DNA of 64,000 nucleotides from Desulfococcus multivorans (GTDB taxonomy: Bacteria; Desulfobacterota; Desulfobacteria; Desulfobacterales; Desulfococcaceae), in NCBI RefSeq assembly GCF_001854245.1, contig NZ_CP015381.1:4251001-4315000 (forward strand). The letters are read 5' to 3'. The translations under genes and the position numbers were made by a program. Below the pieces are notes generated by a model, which did not search any database, was not told where the DNA came from, and saw only the letters and a program-made list of their open reading frames with translations. Shown here piece by piece: positions 32,481 to 42,088 of the stretch. Position 1 is the first letter of the stretch, and every line of letters begins with the position of its first letter.

Positions 32481-33552
32481 CATCAAAGAATCCATCTCGT
32501 TAAAATTTGTTATTATCCTGGCATCTTTCGTTATCATTGTCGCAGGAATGCGGGCTGCGGCGTCGCTCCTGGTGCCGTTTTTTCTCGCCGTCTTTCTGGC
32601 AGTGATCTGCACCTCGCCTCTCTCCTGGCTTCGACGCATCGGCGCGCCCACGCCGCTTGCGGTGATTCTCGTGGCCGTCTGCATCCTGGGCATGGGGTTT
32701 CTGGTGTCCGTCTTTATCGGCAAAGCCCTGAAGGACTTTACCATGAGCCTGCCCGACTACCAGAAAATATTCGAGGCAAAGGCCGTGGGAATAATGGCAT
32801 GGCTCGAGAGCCACGGTATCGACACCGCCCAGTTCGCCGGAACGGACATCATCGAAACAGGATCCGTCATGAAGATCATCGGGGGATTTCTGGGCGGTCT
32901 GAGCGCTATTTTGACCAACATGTTCGTGATTCTTCTCACGGTAATTTTCATCCTTCTCGAGGCGGCGGGGATGCCGCAGAAACTGCGAAGCGCCCTGGGA
33001 GACACCGATGAGTCCTTATCGGGATTTTCCCGGTTCACGGAAAGCGTCAAGCGGTACCTTGCCGTCAAGACCTGGTGCAGCCTCCTGACCGGTGTCCTGG
33101 TGGCGGTGATGCTCAAGGCCCTCGGCGTCAAACAGCCTTATTTGTGGGGATTCACGGCATTTCTGCTCAATTACATCCCCAACATCGGCTCCGCCGTCGC
33201 CGCCGTCCCGGGCATCCTGATGGCCCTCATCCAGTTCGACCTGCCCCACGCCCTGTATATCGCAGTCGGGTATGCCGCCATCAACATCGGCGTCAGCTAT
33301 TTCATCGAGCCCAGACTGATGGGCAGCCGCCTGGGTCTTTCCACCCTGGTGGTGTTCATCTCGCTGGTCTTCTGGGCATGGGTGCTGGGGCCGGTGGGCA
33401 TGCTGCTCTCGATCCCGCTGACCATGACCGTCAAGATCGCCCTGGAGAGCAGTCCGGACACGCGATGGGTCGCCGTCCTTCTGGGGCCTGCAAAAATCGT
33501 CGGAAACCCGCAGCCGCCGTTGGAATCCGGGACATCGACCGCCAACCAGTGA
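32470..33552 (+). CDS. AI-2E family transporter, copy 1
   Basis: 360 aa from the GTG at 32470, which has AAAGGAG 6 nt upstream and overlaps the mltF stop. Several membrane segments and the family motif LWGFTAFLLNYIPNIGSAVA (near residue 225) place it in the AI-2E/PerM family. Members export various substrates, including sodium in some cases; the substrate here is unknown. It converges with a second member of the family. Confidence 0.85.
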   Translation: MNPDIKESISLKFVIILASFVIIVAGMRAAASLLVPFFLAVFLAVICTSPLSWLRRIGAPTPLAVILVAVCILGMGFLVSVFIGKALKDFTMSLPDYQKIFEAKAVGIMAWLESHGIDTAQFAGTDIIETGSVMKIIGGFLGGLSAILTNMFVILLTVIFILLEAAGMPQKLRSALGDTDESLSGFSRFTESVKRYLAVKTWCSLLTGVLVAVMLKALGVKQPYLWGFTAFLLNYIPNIGSAVAAVPGILMALIQFDLPHALYIAVGYAAINIGVSYFIEPRLMGSRLGLSTLVVFISLVFWAWVLGPVGMLLSIPLTMTVKIALESSPDTRWVAVLLGPAKIVGNPQPPLESGTSTANQ

Positions 33553-33595
33553 CCGCAATGCTTCTAAGGGCTGCGGATGCCGTTCCGCCACTTGT

Positions 33596-34720
33596 TCAGG
33601 TATCGATGCTGCTTGCGGAGGCCGGCTTGACCGAGGCGAGGAACCGGCGATAATAGACCAGCAGAAGGTAGGTCAGAGGAAGGGCGATGATAAGCCCCAG
33701 AAGCCCCAGAAGCTTTCCCCAAATGGACAGGGAGAGCATGATCATGGCCGGGTTGAGCCCGGTGACCCGGCCCATGATCCTGGGGACCAGTATGGCGTCC
33801 TGGATCAGCTGGACCACGCCAAAAACCGCAGTGGTCGTTCCCAGTACCAACCAGATGTCGGTGTTGCTCTCGAGGGCGTGGATAACGGCCAGAACAAATG
33901 CCGGAACGAAGCCGATGATCTGAAGGTAGGGGACCATGTTGAGCAGCCCCACAAACATACCCAGAAGCATGCCAAGGGGCAGCCCCACCCAGACGAAGCC
34001 CACCGAAAACAAGATACCGCACATAAAGGCCACGGCGGTCTGGCCACGAAAATACCGACTCATCGCCGATTCGAAATCCGCCACGAACCCTGTCACCGCC
34101 TCGCGATAATTCGGTGGAATCAGCTCCTTCCAACCGGCACTGACCTTCTCGTAATCGAGCAGGAGGAAAACCACGTAGAGCGCCACCACCCCCAGTCCGA
34201 TGATTCCGAGCAAAAAGCTTGCCGTCCCGGTGATCAGTCCCCAGACCCCCGGAAGAAGCCGCCGTGACACCGCTTCGAAAATTTTCCAGAAATTGTCGGT
34301 TCGAAAAAAATCCTGAATCTCGGGGCGGCCGGCAGCCGTCTTGACGGCCTCCCAGATATCCCTCGGCAGCAGCTGATCCGCCCGCCGGGCCAGGTCCGTG
34401 TCGTTGACCAGCCTGGAGAGGAGCCGTCCCATATGGCTGATCTCACTTACGACAATGGGGATGATCACCGCCGCCATGGCTCCCAGGACGAAAAAGACTA
34501 TCAAGAGACTGATCAACACCGCGGCCAGACGGTTTTTGATCCGTTTCTGAACCCACGACACCAAGGGGTTCATCATATAGGCCAGCAACAGCGCGACGGC
34601 AAAGGGGATCAGGGCATCGCTCAGATAGTTGAGGAGCCAGATAATCCCCCAGAGAAACCCCATGGAGATGAGCGCGCGAACGACGCGATCGAAGGTGTAG
34701 GGACGGTGGTTCAATGCCAT
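33596..34720 (-). CDS. AI-2E family transporter, copy 2
   Basis: 374 aa with eight or so membrane segments; VGLLNMVPYLQIIGFVPAFV is the family's conserved region and PRIMGRVTGLNPAMIMLSL follows it. It is related to the neighbour at 32470 but quite divergent, and the two converge with a gap of 43 bp. The substrate is unknown. Confidence 0.85.
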   Translation of the reverse strand: MALNHRPYTFDRVVRALISMGFLWGIIWLLNYLSDALIPFAVALLLAYMMNPLVSWVQKRIKNRLAAVLISLLIVFFVLGAMAAVIIPIVVSEISHMGRLLSRLVNDTDLARRADQLLPRDIWEAVKTAAGRPEIQDFFRTDNFWKIFEAVSRRLLPGVWGLITGTASFLLGIIGLGVVALYVVFLLLDYEKVSAGWKELIPPNYREAVTGFVADFESAMSRYFRGQTAVAFMCGILFSVGFVWVGLPLGMLLGMFVGLLNMVPYLQIIGFVPAFVLAVIHALESNTDIWLVLGTTTAVFGVVQLIQDAILVPRIMGRVTGLNPAMIMLSLSIWGKLLGLLGLIIALPLTYLLLVYYRRFLASVKPASASSIDT

Positions 34721-34782
34721 GATGTCATGATGCCCCTCGAAAATTCATGGACCACTGCGAGATGAACCGCATCCACCGATGT

Positions 34783-37002
34783 TCAGAGCCCCAGAACGTG
34801 CTTGATGTCCGATAAGACTTTCTGCTCGGGTGCATCCAGTTCCAGGTCTGCCGAGGCGATGCTGTTGGCGATCTCAAAGGCCTCGATCCGGTCGGTGGTC
34901 TCCGGAAGAAGCGTCGCCAGGGTCTGTATCGCAAGATCCGGATCCTTCTCAAGGACGGCCGACTGCTGCTTGACGAGCCATTTGAGCCGATCGGGCGCAA
35001 GGTCCATCAGGCGGTCGTTAACCTGAATGATCCGGGTCGCCACGGTATATTGGCGACGATCCGTCGCCTTGTTGGCCCCGGCCACCGCCAGGATGATCCG
35101 AACCACCGCCTCGGCAAATCCCCCGCGTTCCATGACCTGCAGCCAGAGTTCCCGGCGGATTGCCGCCTCTTCAGCCGACAGTTCCCGGACAAGTTCACGT
35201 CCGGACTCGGTGTGCGTTTCGGGAAAAAGGGTTTTCATCCAGACATTGTCGTAGATCGCGCGAAACAGTGTTTCCTGGGCCGTGTCCCGAATGTCGCGCC
35301 AACAATCGAGAAAGATCTTCGTCGACTCCGACACGTACCGTTCCCACACCATAAACGGATTTTCAGGGGCCGTCGGTTGGCGGTTCGCCTTGACCTGAGG
35401 TGCCAGACGAGCGGCGATGCCCATCATGGGGTTCAGGTCGGAAAAGATATAACGCTGCACCCTGAGGGGATGGAGTTGGCGAATGACCTCGGCCGTCCAT
35501 TCGTCAACGACGAGACGGACCCACGGACTTACGAAGGTTCGATAGAGCCTGTCGTTGAAACGGGAGACGGCGGCCACCGGTCGGAAAGCCGCCTCTTCCG
35601 CCAGTCCGTCGTCCAGGGCCAGGATGTCGGCCATGCCCCGCTCGACGAATTCCACGTTGAAGCCGTCGGATTCGCCCCCGGACGGTTTTTCCGTGATGAT
35701 CATCTCATAAAGCCCCGGTCTGAGATAGTCGAGCATTTCCAGGGTGCCGATGATTTCGCGATGCTCTTTTTTGGCGACGCTGCCGGACACGAAGATTCCC
35801 AGATGTCCAATGCGCTCGTGAACGACATAGACGATCACCTGGCCGTTCCGCCTGATCTCGTCCACCGAGCCGTAAACCTTGACGATCCAGTTCAGGGCCT
35901 GCTGGGGCGGGGTAATGTTGTCTCCCTGGGACGCGAAAACGACGATGGGGTCCCTGAGGTTCTTGAGATGAATGGCCTTACCCTCCTGGAGCCTGAGATA
36001 CCCCTGCTCCAGTTCGTTCCCCACGAAAAGACTGTCCACGATGAAATGGATCTCCTCCGCATTCATCTTGAAAAAGCCGCCCCACCACTTTTCGAAATTC
36101 AGATATCGCTCCGCCTCCGTATCCACATTGGCCCAGACGTTGTACTGCTTGGTCCAGATGGTGTTGGCGGGATTGAGGTCCTCGAACCCCGCCACCAGAC
36201 TCGCCCCGTCGAATTTGCCGTTGCCGAGATCGCTCCAGAGAGATGTCAGCCAGACACCGCCCGTAAGCCCTCCCTTGTAACGCATGGGGTTGGCCCCTTC
36301 CACGCCGCCCCAATAGGAAAGCGGAGAGCCGTTGAAGACCAGCGGCCCGGTGACATCGGGTCGGTCCGCCCCGATCAGGGCGGCGGCCCAGCCCGCCTGA
36401 CAATTGCCGATCACGGCGGGTTTTTCCGCCTCGGGATGTCGGCGGGCCACCTCTTCCAGGAAACGCACCTCGGCCGCCTGAACGTCGGCAAGGGTCTGGC
36501 CCGGAGCAGGGTCGGTAAAAAACAGAATGAAATAGACGGGATGCCCCTGATTCAAGGCCATGCCGATCTGGGAATCGATCTTGGAGCCCCCGATCCCCGG
36601 ACCATGGCCGGCGCGCGGGTCGATGATCACAATGGGCCGCCGTTTGTTGGCGGATCGGTGTTCTCCGGACGGTGGTTTCCGCCGATCGCCCTGGGCAGGC
36701 GCCGCGCTTCCGGTTTCGTCGGCGTGCCGGCGGTCGCGGATCCGAACAATGGCATAGTTGACCGGCCTGGGCAGCGTCCTGCCGTCCAGAACCCAGTCGT
36801 AGTCGAACACGAGCACCGGCGGCTGTCCGGCCCTGACATGTTCCATATAGAGGTTTCCTCGTTGGCGAAGGATCTCCGCAAACAGGATGCCGCGCTGTAT
36901 GAAATCGGTCTGATAGGCAAAGGCCGCCTCAACCCATTCCGGCATCGCGGTTAAAAAAGAAGGCCATGCAGTTATATCATCAGCCCCGTTTACGTGCTTC
37001 AT
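34783..37002 (-). CDS. DUF3141-type alpha/beta hydrolase, PHA-synthase-like
   Basis: 739 aa from the ATG at 37002 (AAAGGAG upstream). Residues near 220-235 read AVIGNCQAGWAAA: a GxCxxG nucleophile elbow with Cys instead of Ser, as in polyhydroxyalkanoate synthases. Further fold landmarks are VIIDPRAGHGPG, PLVFNGSPLSYW, VVFASQGDNITPP (acid position) and HERIGHLGIFV (His). I place it in the DUF3141 family from memory. Together with the downstream CoA-transferase-family enzyme it may act in acyl-CoA or polyester metabolism; this is an inference. Confidence 0.75.
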   Translation of the reverse strand: MKHVNGADDITAWPSFLTAMPEWVEAAFAYQTDFIQRGILFAEILRQRGNLYMEHVRAGQPPVLVFDYDWVLDGRTLPRPVNYAIVRIRDRRHADETGSAAPAQGDRRKPPSGEHRSANKRRPIVIIDPRAGHGPGIGGSKIDSQIGMALNQGHPVYFILFFTDPAPGQTLADVQAAEVRFLEEVARRHPEAEKPAVIGNCQAGWAAALIGADRPDVTGPLVFNGSPLSYWGGVEGANPMRYKGGLTGGVWLTSLWSDLGNGKFDGASLVAGFEDLNPANTIWTKQYNVWANVDTEAERYLNFEKWWGGFFKMNAEEIHFIVDSLFVGNELEQGYLRLQEGKAIHLKNLRDPIVVFASQGDNITPPQQALNWIVKVYGSVDEIRRNGQVIVYVVHERIGHLGIFVSGSVAKKEHREIIGTLEMLDYLRPGLYEMIITEKPSGGESDGFNVEFVERGMADILALDDGLAEEAAFRPVAAVSRFNDRLYRTFVSPWVRLVVDEWTAEVIRQLHPLRVQRYIFSDLNPMMGIAARLAPQVKANRQPTAPENPFMVWERYVSESTKIFLDCWRDIRDTAQETLFRAIYDNVWMKTLFPETHTESGRELVRELSAEEAAIRRELWLQVMERGGFAEAVVRIILAVAGANKATDRRQYTVATRIIQVNDRLMDLAPDRLKWLVKQQSAVLEKDPDLAIQTLATLLPETTDRIEAFEIANSIASADLELDAPEQKVLSDIKHVLGL

Positions 37003-37042
37003 CAAAATTCTCCTTTTGTATTCTGTCGTCACCCACCCGTCG

Positions 37043-38536
37043 TCAGCGGGAATGCATGTCTCCCGTGGCCATGAAGCGCTCGTGGAAACCAAAGGCTTCG
37101 GCCAGTATATGGGGTTCATGCCCGCCGGCACCGCGAACGGCCCGTTGGTAGTAATCCCAGAGCAGATCGCGATAATCCGGATGAGCGCATTTCCTGATCA
37201 CCGCCTCCGCTACCTGACGGGGTGCCAGGGGTCGGGTGTCCACCAGACCGTGCTCGGTTACGATCACATCCACCGAGTGTTCATTGTGATCCACATGGGA
37301 AACCATCGGGACAACGGCGGAGATCTTGCCGCCTTTGGCCGTGCTGGGGGTGACGACAAACGACAGCGCCCCGTTTCTGAGAAAGTCCCCCGAACCGCCG
37401 ATGCCGTTCATCAGGTGGGACCCCATGACATGGGTGGAGTTGACGTGGCCGTAAATGTCGACTTCGATGGCCGTGTTGATGGCGATCACCCCCAACCGCC
37501 GCACCACCTCGGGTGAATTGGAAATCTCCACCGGACGAAGAACGATCTTTTCCTTGTACCGATAGAGTTCGTTGAAAAACCGGGTCCGCGCCTTGTGGGA
37601 AAGGGTCATGGCCGACCCCGAGGCCGCCCGGACCTTGCCCATGTCGATGAGATCGAGGACGGCGTCCTGGAGCACCTCGGAATAGATGTCGATGGTGTGG
37701 AAGAAATCGTTTTCGAGAAATCCGCTCAACACCGCGTTTGCGACATCCCCGACCCCGGACTGCCACGGCAGAAACGACGGCATACGGTCCCGCTTGATTT
37801 CGTGCTCGACGAAATCAAGGATGTGCTCCGCAATCCGCCGTGAAACGGTGTCAGGCTCGGTGAAGACCGCGCAGCTGTCCTCTTCGCGGCTGAAGAGAAT
37901 CGCCGTCACCTTTTGAGGGTCCATCTCGATGAACGGTTTCCCGATACGGTCGCCCGACCGGTAAATCGGGATGGGCATTCGGTACGGCGGGTCCTCAGGG
38001 ATGAAGATATCGTGGATGCCCTCCAGGTCCGGCGGCTCGGAGGAAATCTCGATGATGATCTTTTCCGCCTCCCGGACATAGGTGGGGGTGTTTCCCACGG
38101 ACATGGTGGGGATCAGGTGCCCCTTCCGGGTGATGGCGACAGCCTCAACGACGGCTACGTGAGCCCGCCCCCAGCCGCCGTCCCGGACCTGCGACGAAAG
38201 GCGGGAGAGGTGATCATCCTTGAAGCGGATCTCGTCGGCGTTGATCCGATTCCGCATGGTCCGGTTGCTCATGTAGGGCCGGCGCCAGCTCACAAGACCG
38301 GCCTCGGCGAGGACGCCGTCGACGGCGTCGCCGGTGGAGGCCCCGGCAAAGAGGTTGATCCTGAAGCGTTCTCCCTTTTCCGCCCGTCGCACCAGGGCCT
38401 GAGGGATCAATTTGGGATACCCGGCCGTAAAACCCGAAATAAACACATTTGTCCCGTTTTGAATGTGAACACACGCCGCATCCGCATCGGTAATCTTGTC
38501 CATGAGCGGCTTGAAGCGAATCCGATCCCTCAACAT
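37043..38536 (-). CDS. Acetyl-CoA hydrolase/transferase family protein (succinate:CoA transferase type)
   Basis: 497 aa from the ATG at 38536 with GGGAGGATG upstream. The family's catalytic Glu should be in NTAIEVDIYGHVNSTHVMG and the oxyanion loop is GIGGSGDFLRNG. N-terminal FISGFTAGYPKLIPQAL is also typical. Such enzymes move CoA between acetate, propionate and succinate; members of this family in anaerobes serve in propionate or acetate activation. Substrate is undecided. It lies 40 bp upstream of the DUF3141 gene in the same direction. Confidence 0.88.
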   Translation of the reverse strand: MLRDRIRFKPLMDKITDADAACVHIQNGTNVFISGFTAGYPKLIPQALVRRAEKGERFRINLFAGASTGDAVDGVLAEAGLVSWRRPYMSNRTMRNRINADEIRFKDDHLSRLSSQVRDGGWGRAHVAVVEAVAITRKGHLIPTMSVGNTPTYVREAEKIIIEISSEPPDLEGIHDIFIPEDPPYRMPIPIYRSGDRIGKPFIEMDPQKVTAILFSREEDSCAVFTEPDTVSRRIAEHILDFVEHEIKRDRMPSFLPWQSGVGDVANAVLSGFLENDFFHTIDIYSEVLQDAVLDLIDMGKVRAASGSAMTLSHKARTRFFNELYRYKEKIVLRPVEISNSPEVVRRLGVIAINTAIEVDIYGHVNSTHVMGSHLMNGIGGSGDFLRNGALSFVVTPSTAKGGKISAVVPMVSHVDHNEHSVDVIVTEHGLVDTRPLAPRQVAEAVIRKCAHPDYRDLLWDYYQRAVRGAGGHEPHILAEAFGFHERFMATGDMHSR

Positions 38537-38639
38537 GACATCCTCCCGCAATATTAATCGACCCTCGGAAACATCGCCTGCGGTTGTCAAAACCGCCTGC
38601 AATTGTTATGAGTGTACATTTTAGTTTCGACGCTCATGA

Positions 38640-38795
38640 GCCGGTGCTGCAAGGGGGACGCATTGCGCCCCGCAGGGTTGCATCAGGGATTCAGGCTCAA
38701 GGGATGCGCTCGCGATCGACGGATCTTTTATCTTCCTTCGGTCCCACGCCCTCAGTCTTCCACCGCTTTCCGGTCAACATCATGAAAGTCGGAAA
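38640..38795. repeat. Dispersed intergenic repeat, copy 1
   Basis: The segment shares blocks with 44341-44476: GCCGGTG at the start, TTGCATCA, GGATTCAGGC, a GGGATGCG block, and near the end CAGTC, then CCGCTT, GTCA, CATCA and GAAAGTCG. Block order and spacing are the same in both. No gene fits it. Confidence 0.6.
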
Positions 38796-38824
38796 TTGAT
38801 ATGATCAGAAAAGGAGAGCACATC

Positions 38825-39319
38825 ATGACAGTGACCCAGCGACGACGGCCGGTGCCGCTGCTGCCGACGACGATATTCCTTCTGTTTCTCTTTGCCGCTC
38901 CCATAGGCTCGGAGGAGATTCAGTTTTCCCGGGGTCAGGCCCTGTATATCCCGGTCTATTCCCACATCTTCATCGGGAACCGGGAAATGTCTTTCAACCT
39001 GTCCGCCAACCTGAGCATCCGGAATACGGACCCCGACCAGTCACTCACCATCACATCGGTACGATACTATGATTCGGATGGCAAGCTGGTCAAGGAGTAT
39101 CTGGCCGACCCCAAACCCCTCAAGCCCATGGGATCGGCCTACTTCTTCATCCCCGCTTCGGACACCAGCGGCGGCTGGGGAGCAAATTTCATCGTCACCT
39201 GGTCATCCAGGATCGCCGTCAATACGCCGATCATCGAATGCGTCATGACCGGTATAAAAGGGAGCCATTCACTCTCCTTCATCACCCGGGGCAAGCCGAT
39301 ACGGGAAAACACGCCCTGA
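38825..39319 (+). CDS. DUF3124 family exported protein
   Basis: 164 aa from the ATG at 38825 (AAAGGAGA 8 nt upstream). An N-terminal signal-like segment (PLLPTTIFLLFLFAAPIGSEE) is followed by a beta-rich domain with LYIPVYSHIFIGNR, LSIRNTDPDQSLTITSVRYY and the C-terminal GWGANFIVTW, which I associate with DUF3124. Probably periplasmic; function unknown. It lies between two leftward blocks and converges with a solute-binding lipoprotein gene. Confidence 0.75.
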   Translation: MTVTQRRRPVPLLPTTIFLLFLFAAPIGSEEIQFSRGQALYIPVYSHIFIGNREMSFNLSANLSIRNTDPDQSLTITSVRYYDSDGKLVKEYLADPKPLKPMGSAYFFIPASDTSGGWGANFIVTWSSRIAVNTPIIECVMTGIKGSHSLSFITRGKPIRENTP

Positions 39320-39338
39320 GAACCGCGGGGCCGGTTCG

Positions 39339-40151
39339 TCAGGGCAGCCGTTCCACCCAGGAGGCGTCTCCAAACCAGGTTTCCTTCAACGCATCCAGTT
39401 GACCGGTGCCCTGATAGATGCCGAGAAAATTTTCCGTCCAGTTGACGAAAAGCGGATCCCCTTTGGGCAGGGCGATACCCAGCGGCTCGAACGACAGTGG
39501 CCGGATCGTCGAGATGAGACCGTTGTCGGGATACCGGAAGACGGAGATGATACAGACGGGATAATCGGCAATCAGGGCCTTTACCGTATCCTTCAGGACC
39601 ATGTCCACCGCCTCGTCGTAATCCCGGGCGGGGACAACGACGGCCTCGGGCATGAACGACGCGACAAACTCCTGGCTCGTCGACCCCTCGAGGACGGTCA
39701 ATGTCATCCCCGGCATATTGAGCTCCGAGGCGTCCTCGATGTCGGCAATGGTTTCCAGCTTGGTCAGCACGGATTTTCCGGAGATGAAATAGGGACCGAC
39801 AAAAGCGTGGCGCAGGTTTCGTTCGGGCGTCATGGTAAGTCCTGAGATCACCATATCCACGTTGCCGGCTGCCAGTGCCGGCAGAAGTTCGGCAAACGGC
39901 ATGGTCCGGACCTTGAGAGGAACGCCCAGGTCATCCGCCATGGCCTGCGCAAGATCGACGTCAAAGCCGATAAGTTGCCCGTCCCGAGTGGTCATGCTGA
40001 AGGGTGGTTGGTTTCCCGAGGTTCCAAGAACCAGTTCCTGCTTCCGCAGAATGTTATCGATCGTCGGGGCGGCCGGATAAGACATGTTGGCACATGCGGA
40101 CAACAGGACCGATACCAGGAGCAACAGCATCAGCAACGCAAATTTTTTCAT
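39339..40151 (-). CDS. Polar amino-acid-type solute-binding lipoprotein
   Basis: 270 aa. Lipobox LLSAC within the first 20 residues (cleavage before C19). The rest is an SBP_bac_3 domain: GTSGNQPPFSMTTRDGQLIG, FDVDLAQAMADDLGV, DMVISGLTMTPERN (ligand-binding Arg region). No permease or ATPase gene is next to it, so it either feeds a remote ABC transporter or has a sensory role. GGAGAG precedes the ATG. Confidence 0.88.
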   Translation of the reverse strand: MKKFALLMLLLLVSVLLSACANMSYPAAPTIDNILRKQELVLGTSGNQPPFSMTTRDGQLIGFDVDLAQAMADDLGVPLKVRTMPFAELLPALAAGNVDMVISGLTMTPERNLRHAFVGPYFISGKSVLTKLETIADIEDASELNMPGMTLTVLEGSTSQEFVASFMPEAVVVPARDYDEAVDMVLKDTVKALIADYPVCIISVFRYPDNGLISTIRPLSFEPLGIALPKGDPLFVNWTENFLGIYQGTGQLDALKETWFGDASWVERLP

Positions 40152-40232
40152 AGCGACTCTCCGAATCTAAAAGGGGTTATAGGTGACGATTCCGCAAAAA
40201 AAGACTGTCGGCGAACCCGTATGACGATTCCG

Positions 40233-42050
40233 CTACGAAGGCGGCAAGTCTTCGTCAAGGCCTCTGCCGGAAGGGTGCCGGTCTTCAGGGACCCGGGCGT
40301 CGCCGCTGCCGCCTTTTTCGGGGGGTTCATGGAGCGTGTGACTTACCGGTTCAATATGCTGCGACGTCTTGAATATCTTCTCTAAAATCGCCTTTGTCAC
40401 CATGTAGGTGGGCCGGACCCCTTCATCCCCCATGTCGCCGGCGGCAAGGGTCTGCCCGCTGATCAGAGGATTGTCCGAGGCGTAATAGGCGTATCGGACC
40501 TTGACATCCCTGTGGATATGCCCCTTGATAACGGCGGCGCTGATGGCCCGCTGATAATGGCCGCCCTCCATCTCGAGCCCCACCGTGTTCCAGCTCGACT
40601 GGAAGCGCCTCAGCATGTCCCGGTTCTGGAGAGAGGTCCCCAGAACCGTGACCATCGGACCGACATAGATGTCGATATCGTCGTCAAAATCCTCGGGCGT
40701 GAGATCGTTCTGAAAGATATAGTTGTCGGAGGTGCCTTCGATCACATGGGCCGTGGCCAGCATAATGTCGCCCTTGCTCCCGGAAAGGATCCCGGCTTTT
40801 CCCATTATTGAAATCGAGGCCACCGGCATCGGGCGTTCGTGGCTGTTGTCCGAATAGGGGTCCAGAAGGCAGTCCATGACCTCGAAGGCCTGGGCACCGA
40901 AGGCGTAGTCCATGACCAACAGCACCGGTTTTTGAGGATTACCGGCCGGATCAATGGAAAGCTCCGGATGAAACGGCAACCCCTGCAGCCGATCCGTATC
41001 GATGATCTGGCAGTCGATGTGGCTGCCGGATTGGTCGTGAATCTCGCACATGCCGCAATCCCGGGCAAAGCCCCGGATCTGATCGCTCTCATCACGGATC
41101 TTCATGATGAAATCGTAGAGCCCCAGCCTTTTCACGTCCTCATCCGCCTCTTTGAAAGCATATCCGTACAACAGATTGACCGTACTGTGAAGATTGGCGC
41201 TGATCACATGAACAGGCCGGTCCTGGAGCCCCAGCGCCGTCATTGTCGCTCTGATGTCGTCGGCCCACTGCTGCCCGTATCTCTGGTGGCCGATGATGTT
41301 CATCAGTGACGGAGTAAAGTATATGACCAGAGACTCCTCTCTGGATCCTTCCTTCGCGGCGATGGTGTTCCCGAGATGGTAGATCAAAGAAAAGAAGGAT
41401 TCTTTCCACTTGGAAAGCTGCTTGTTCCTTTCAAAATGTTCATAGGACTGGCGGGTCTCACGGTAGGATCGCCCCAGGATGATGCTCAGATTCCAGATGG
41501 CCTGGTCCAATTCCCTGCCGCTCAGGCTGACGGCGCTTTGGCGAAACCGCTGGACGATCTTTTCCAGGTCGTTCCATTCAATGGTGATGTTGCCCGCCTC
41601 GTCCGTCATCCGGGCATGAATCTTTCGGGCTTCGATGTTCAGAAAGGTGAGATGGGTCAGAATATCGTAGATTTCACTCAGCCCGCGGGTAACGGCGAAG
41701 CAGAACTCCTTTTCGCTGATGCGGTAGCAGGTGCGCCGCCGCTTCAGGGGCTGCACGACCTCGAAGGTGCTGTCGCCGATCTCCTCCTCTTCCGTGAGGA
41801 TGATACGCGTGCACTTTTCGATGCCCCGCGGCAGACGGTCGACCACATACTCGAGGCCCTTCAGCTCGGTGATCCTGGGGTTGTTCATGCTGCCGTATAT
41901 TTCAGGGCTCAGACTGATCAGACATTCGGCCAGTTGCTGCCCCATTTTCTCGGAGGGCATGTAATAGCCTCTCAGCGCCAGGGCATGGGCGATGGTCTTG
42001 AAGGATCGGATCGCCATGCGGGCCTTCTGGGCCCGGGTCAAATCCTGCAT
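40233..42050 (-). CDS. DUF6909-like protein of unknown function
   Basis: 605 aa. No signal peptide. The N-terminal half is helical. The C-terminal half has LVMDYAFGAQAFEVMDCLL, SISIMGKAGILSGSKGDIML and GLEMEGGHYQRAI; the GLEMEG motif resembles the substrate-binding motif of nucleoside phosphorylases, so a phosphorylase-like fold is possible. I associate the family with DUF6909, with moderate certainty. It directly follows pgi in the same direction (38 bp gap), hinting at a sugar-phosphate or nucleoside context. The last 35 residues are low-complexity. Confidence 0.6.
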   Translation of the reverse strand: MQDLTRAQKARMAIRSFKTIAHALALRGYYMPSEKMGQQLAECLISLSPEIYGSMNNPRITELKGLEYVVDRLPRGIEKCTRIILTEEEEIGDSTFEVVQPLKRRRTCYRISEKEFCFAVTRGLSEIYDILTHLTFLNIEARKIHARMTDEAGNITIEWNDLEKIVQRFRQSAVSLSGRELDQAIWNLSIILGRSYRETRQSYEHFERNKQLSKWKESFFSLIYHLGNTIAAKEGSREESLVIYFTPSLMNIIGHQRYGQQWADDIRATMTALGLQDRPVHVISANLHSTVNLLYGYAFKEADEDVKRLGLYDFIMKIRDESDQIRGFARDCGMCEIHDQSGSHIDCQIIDTDRLQGLPFHPELSIDPAGNPQKPVLLVMDYAFGAQAFEVMDCLLDPYSDNSHERPMPVASISIMGKAGILSGSKGDIMLATAHVIEGTSDNYIFQNDLTPEDFDDDIDIYVGPMVTVLGTSLQNRDMLRRFQSSWNTVGLEMEGGHYQRAISAAVIKGHIHRDVKVRYAYYASDNPLISGQTLAAGDMGDEGVRPTYMVTKAILEKIFKTSQHIEPVSHTLHEPPEKGGSGDARVPEDRHPSGRGLDEDLPPS

Positions 42051-42088
42051 GCAGATTTCTCCCGATGGGGTTTCAAAAAAAGTCTCGT

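Noticed and set aside
35050-36954. 634-codon open frame opposite the DUF3141 gene
   Set aside because: Antisense shadow; the leftward gene has a ribosome site and nucleophile motif.
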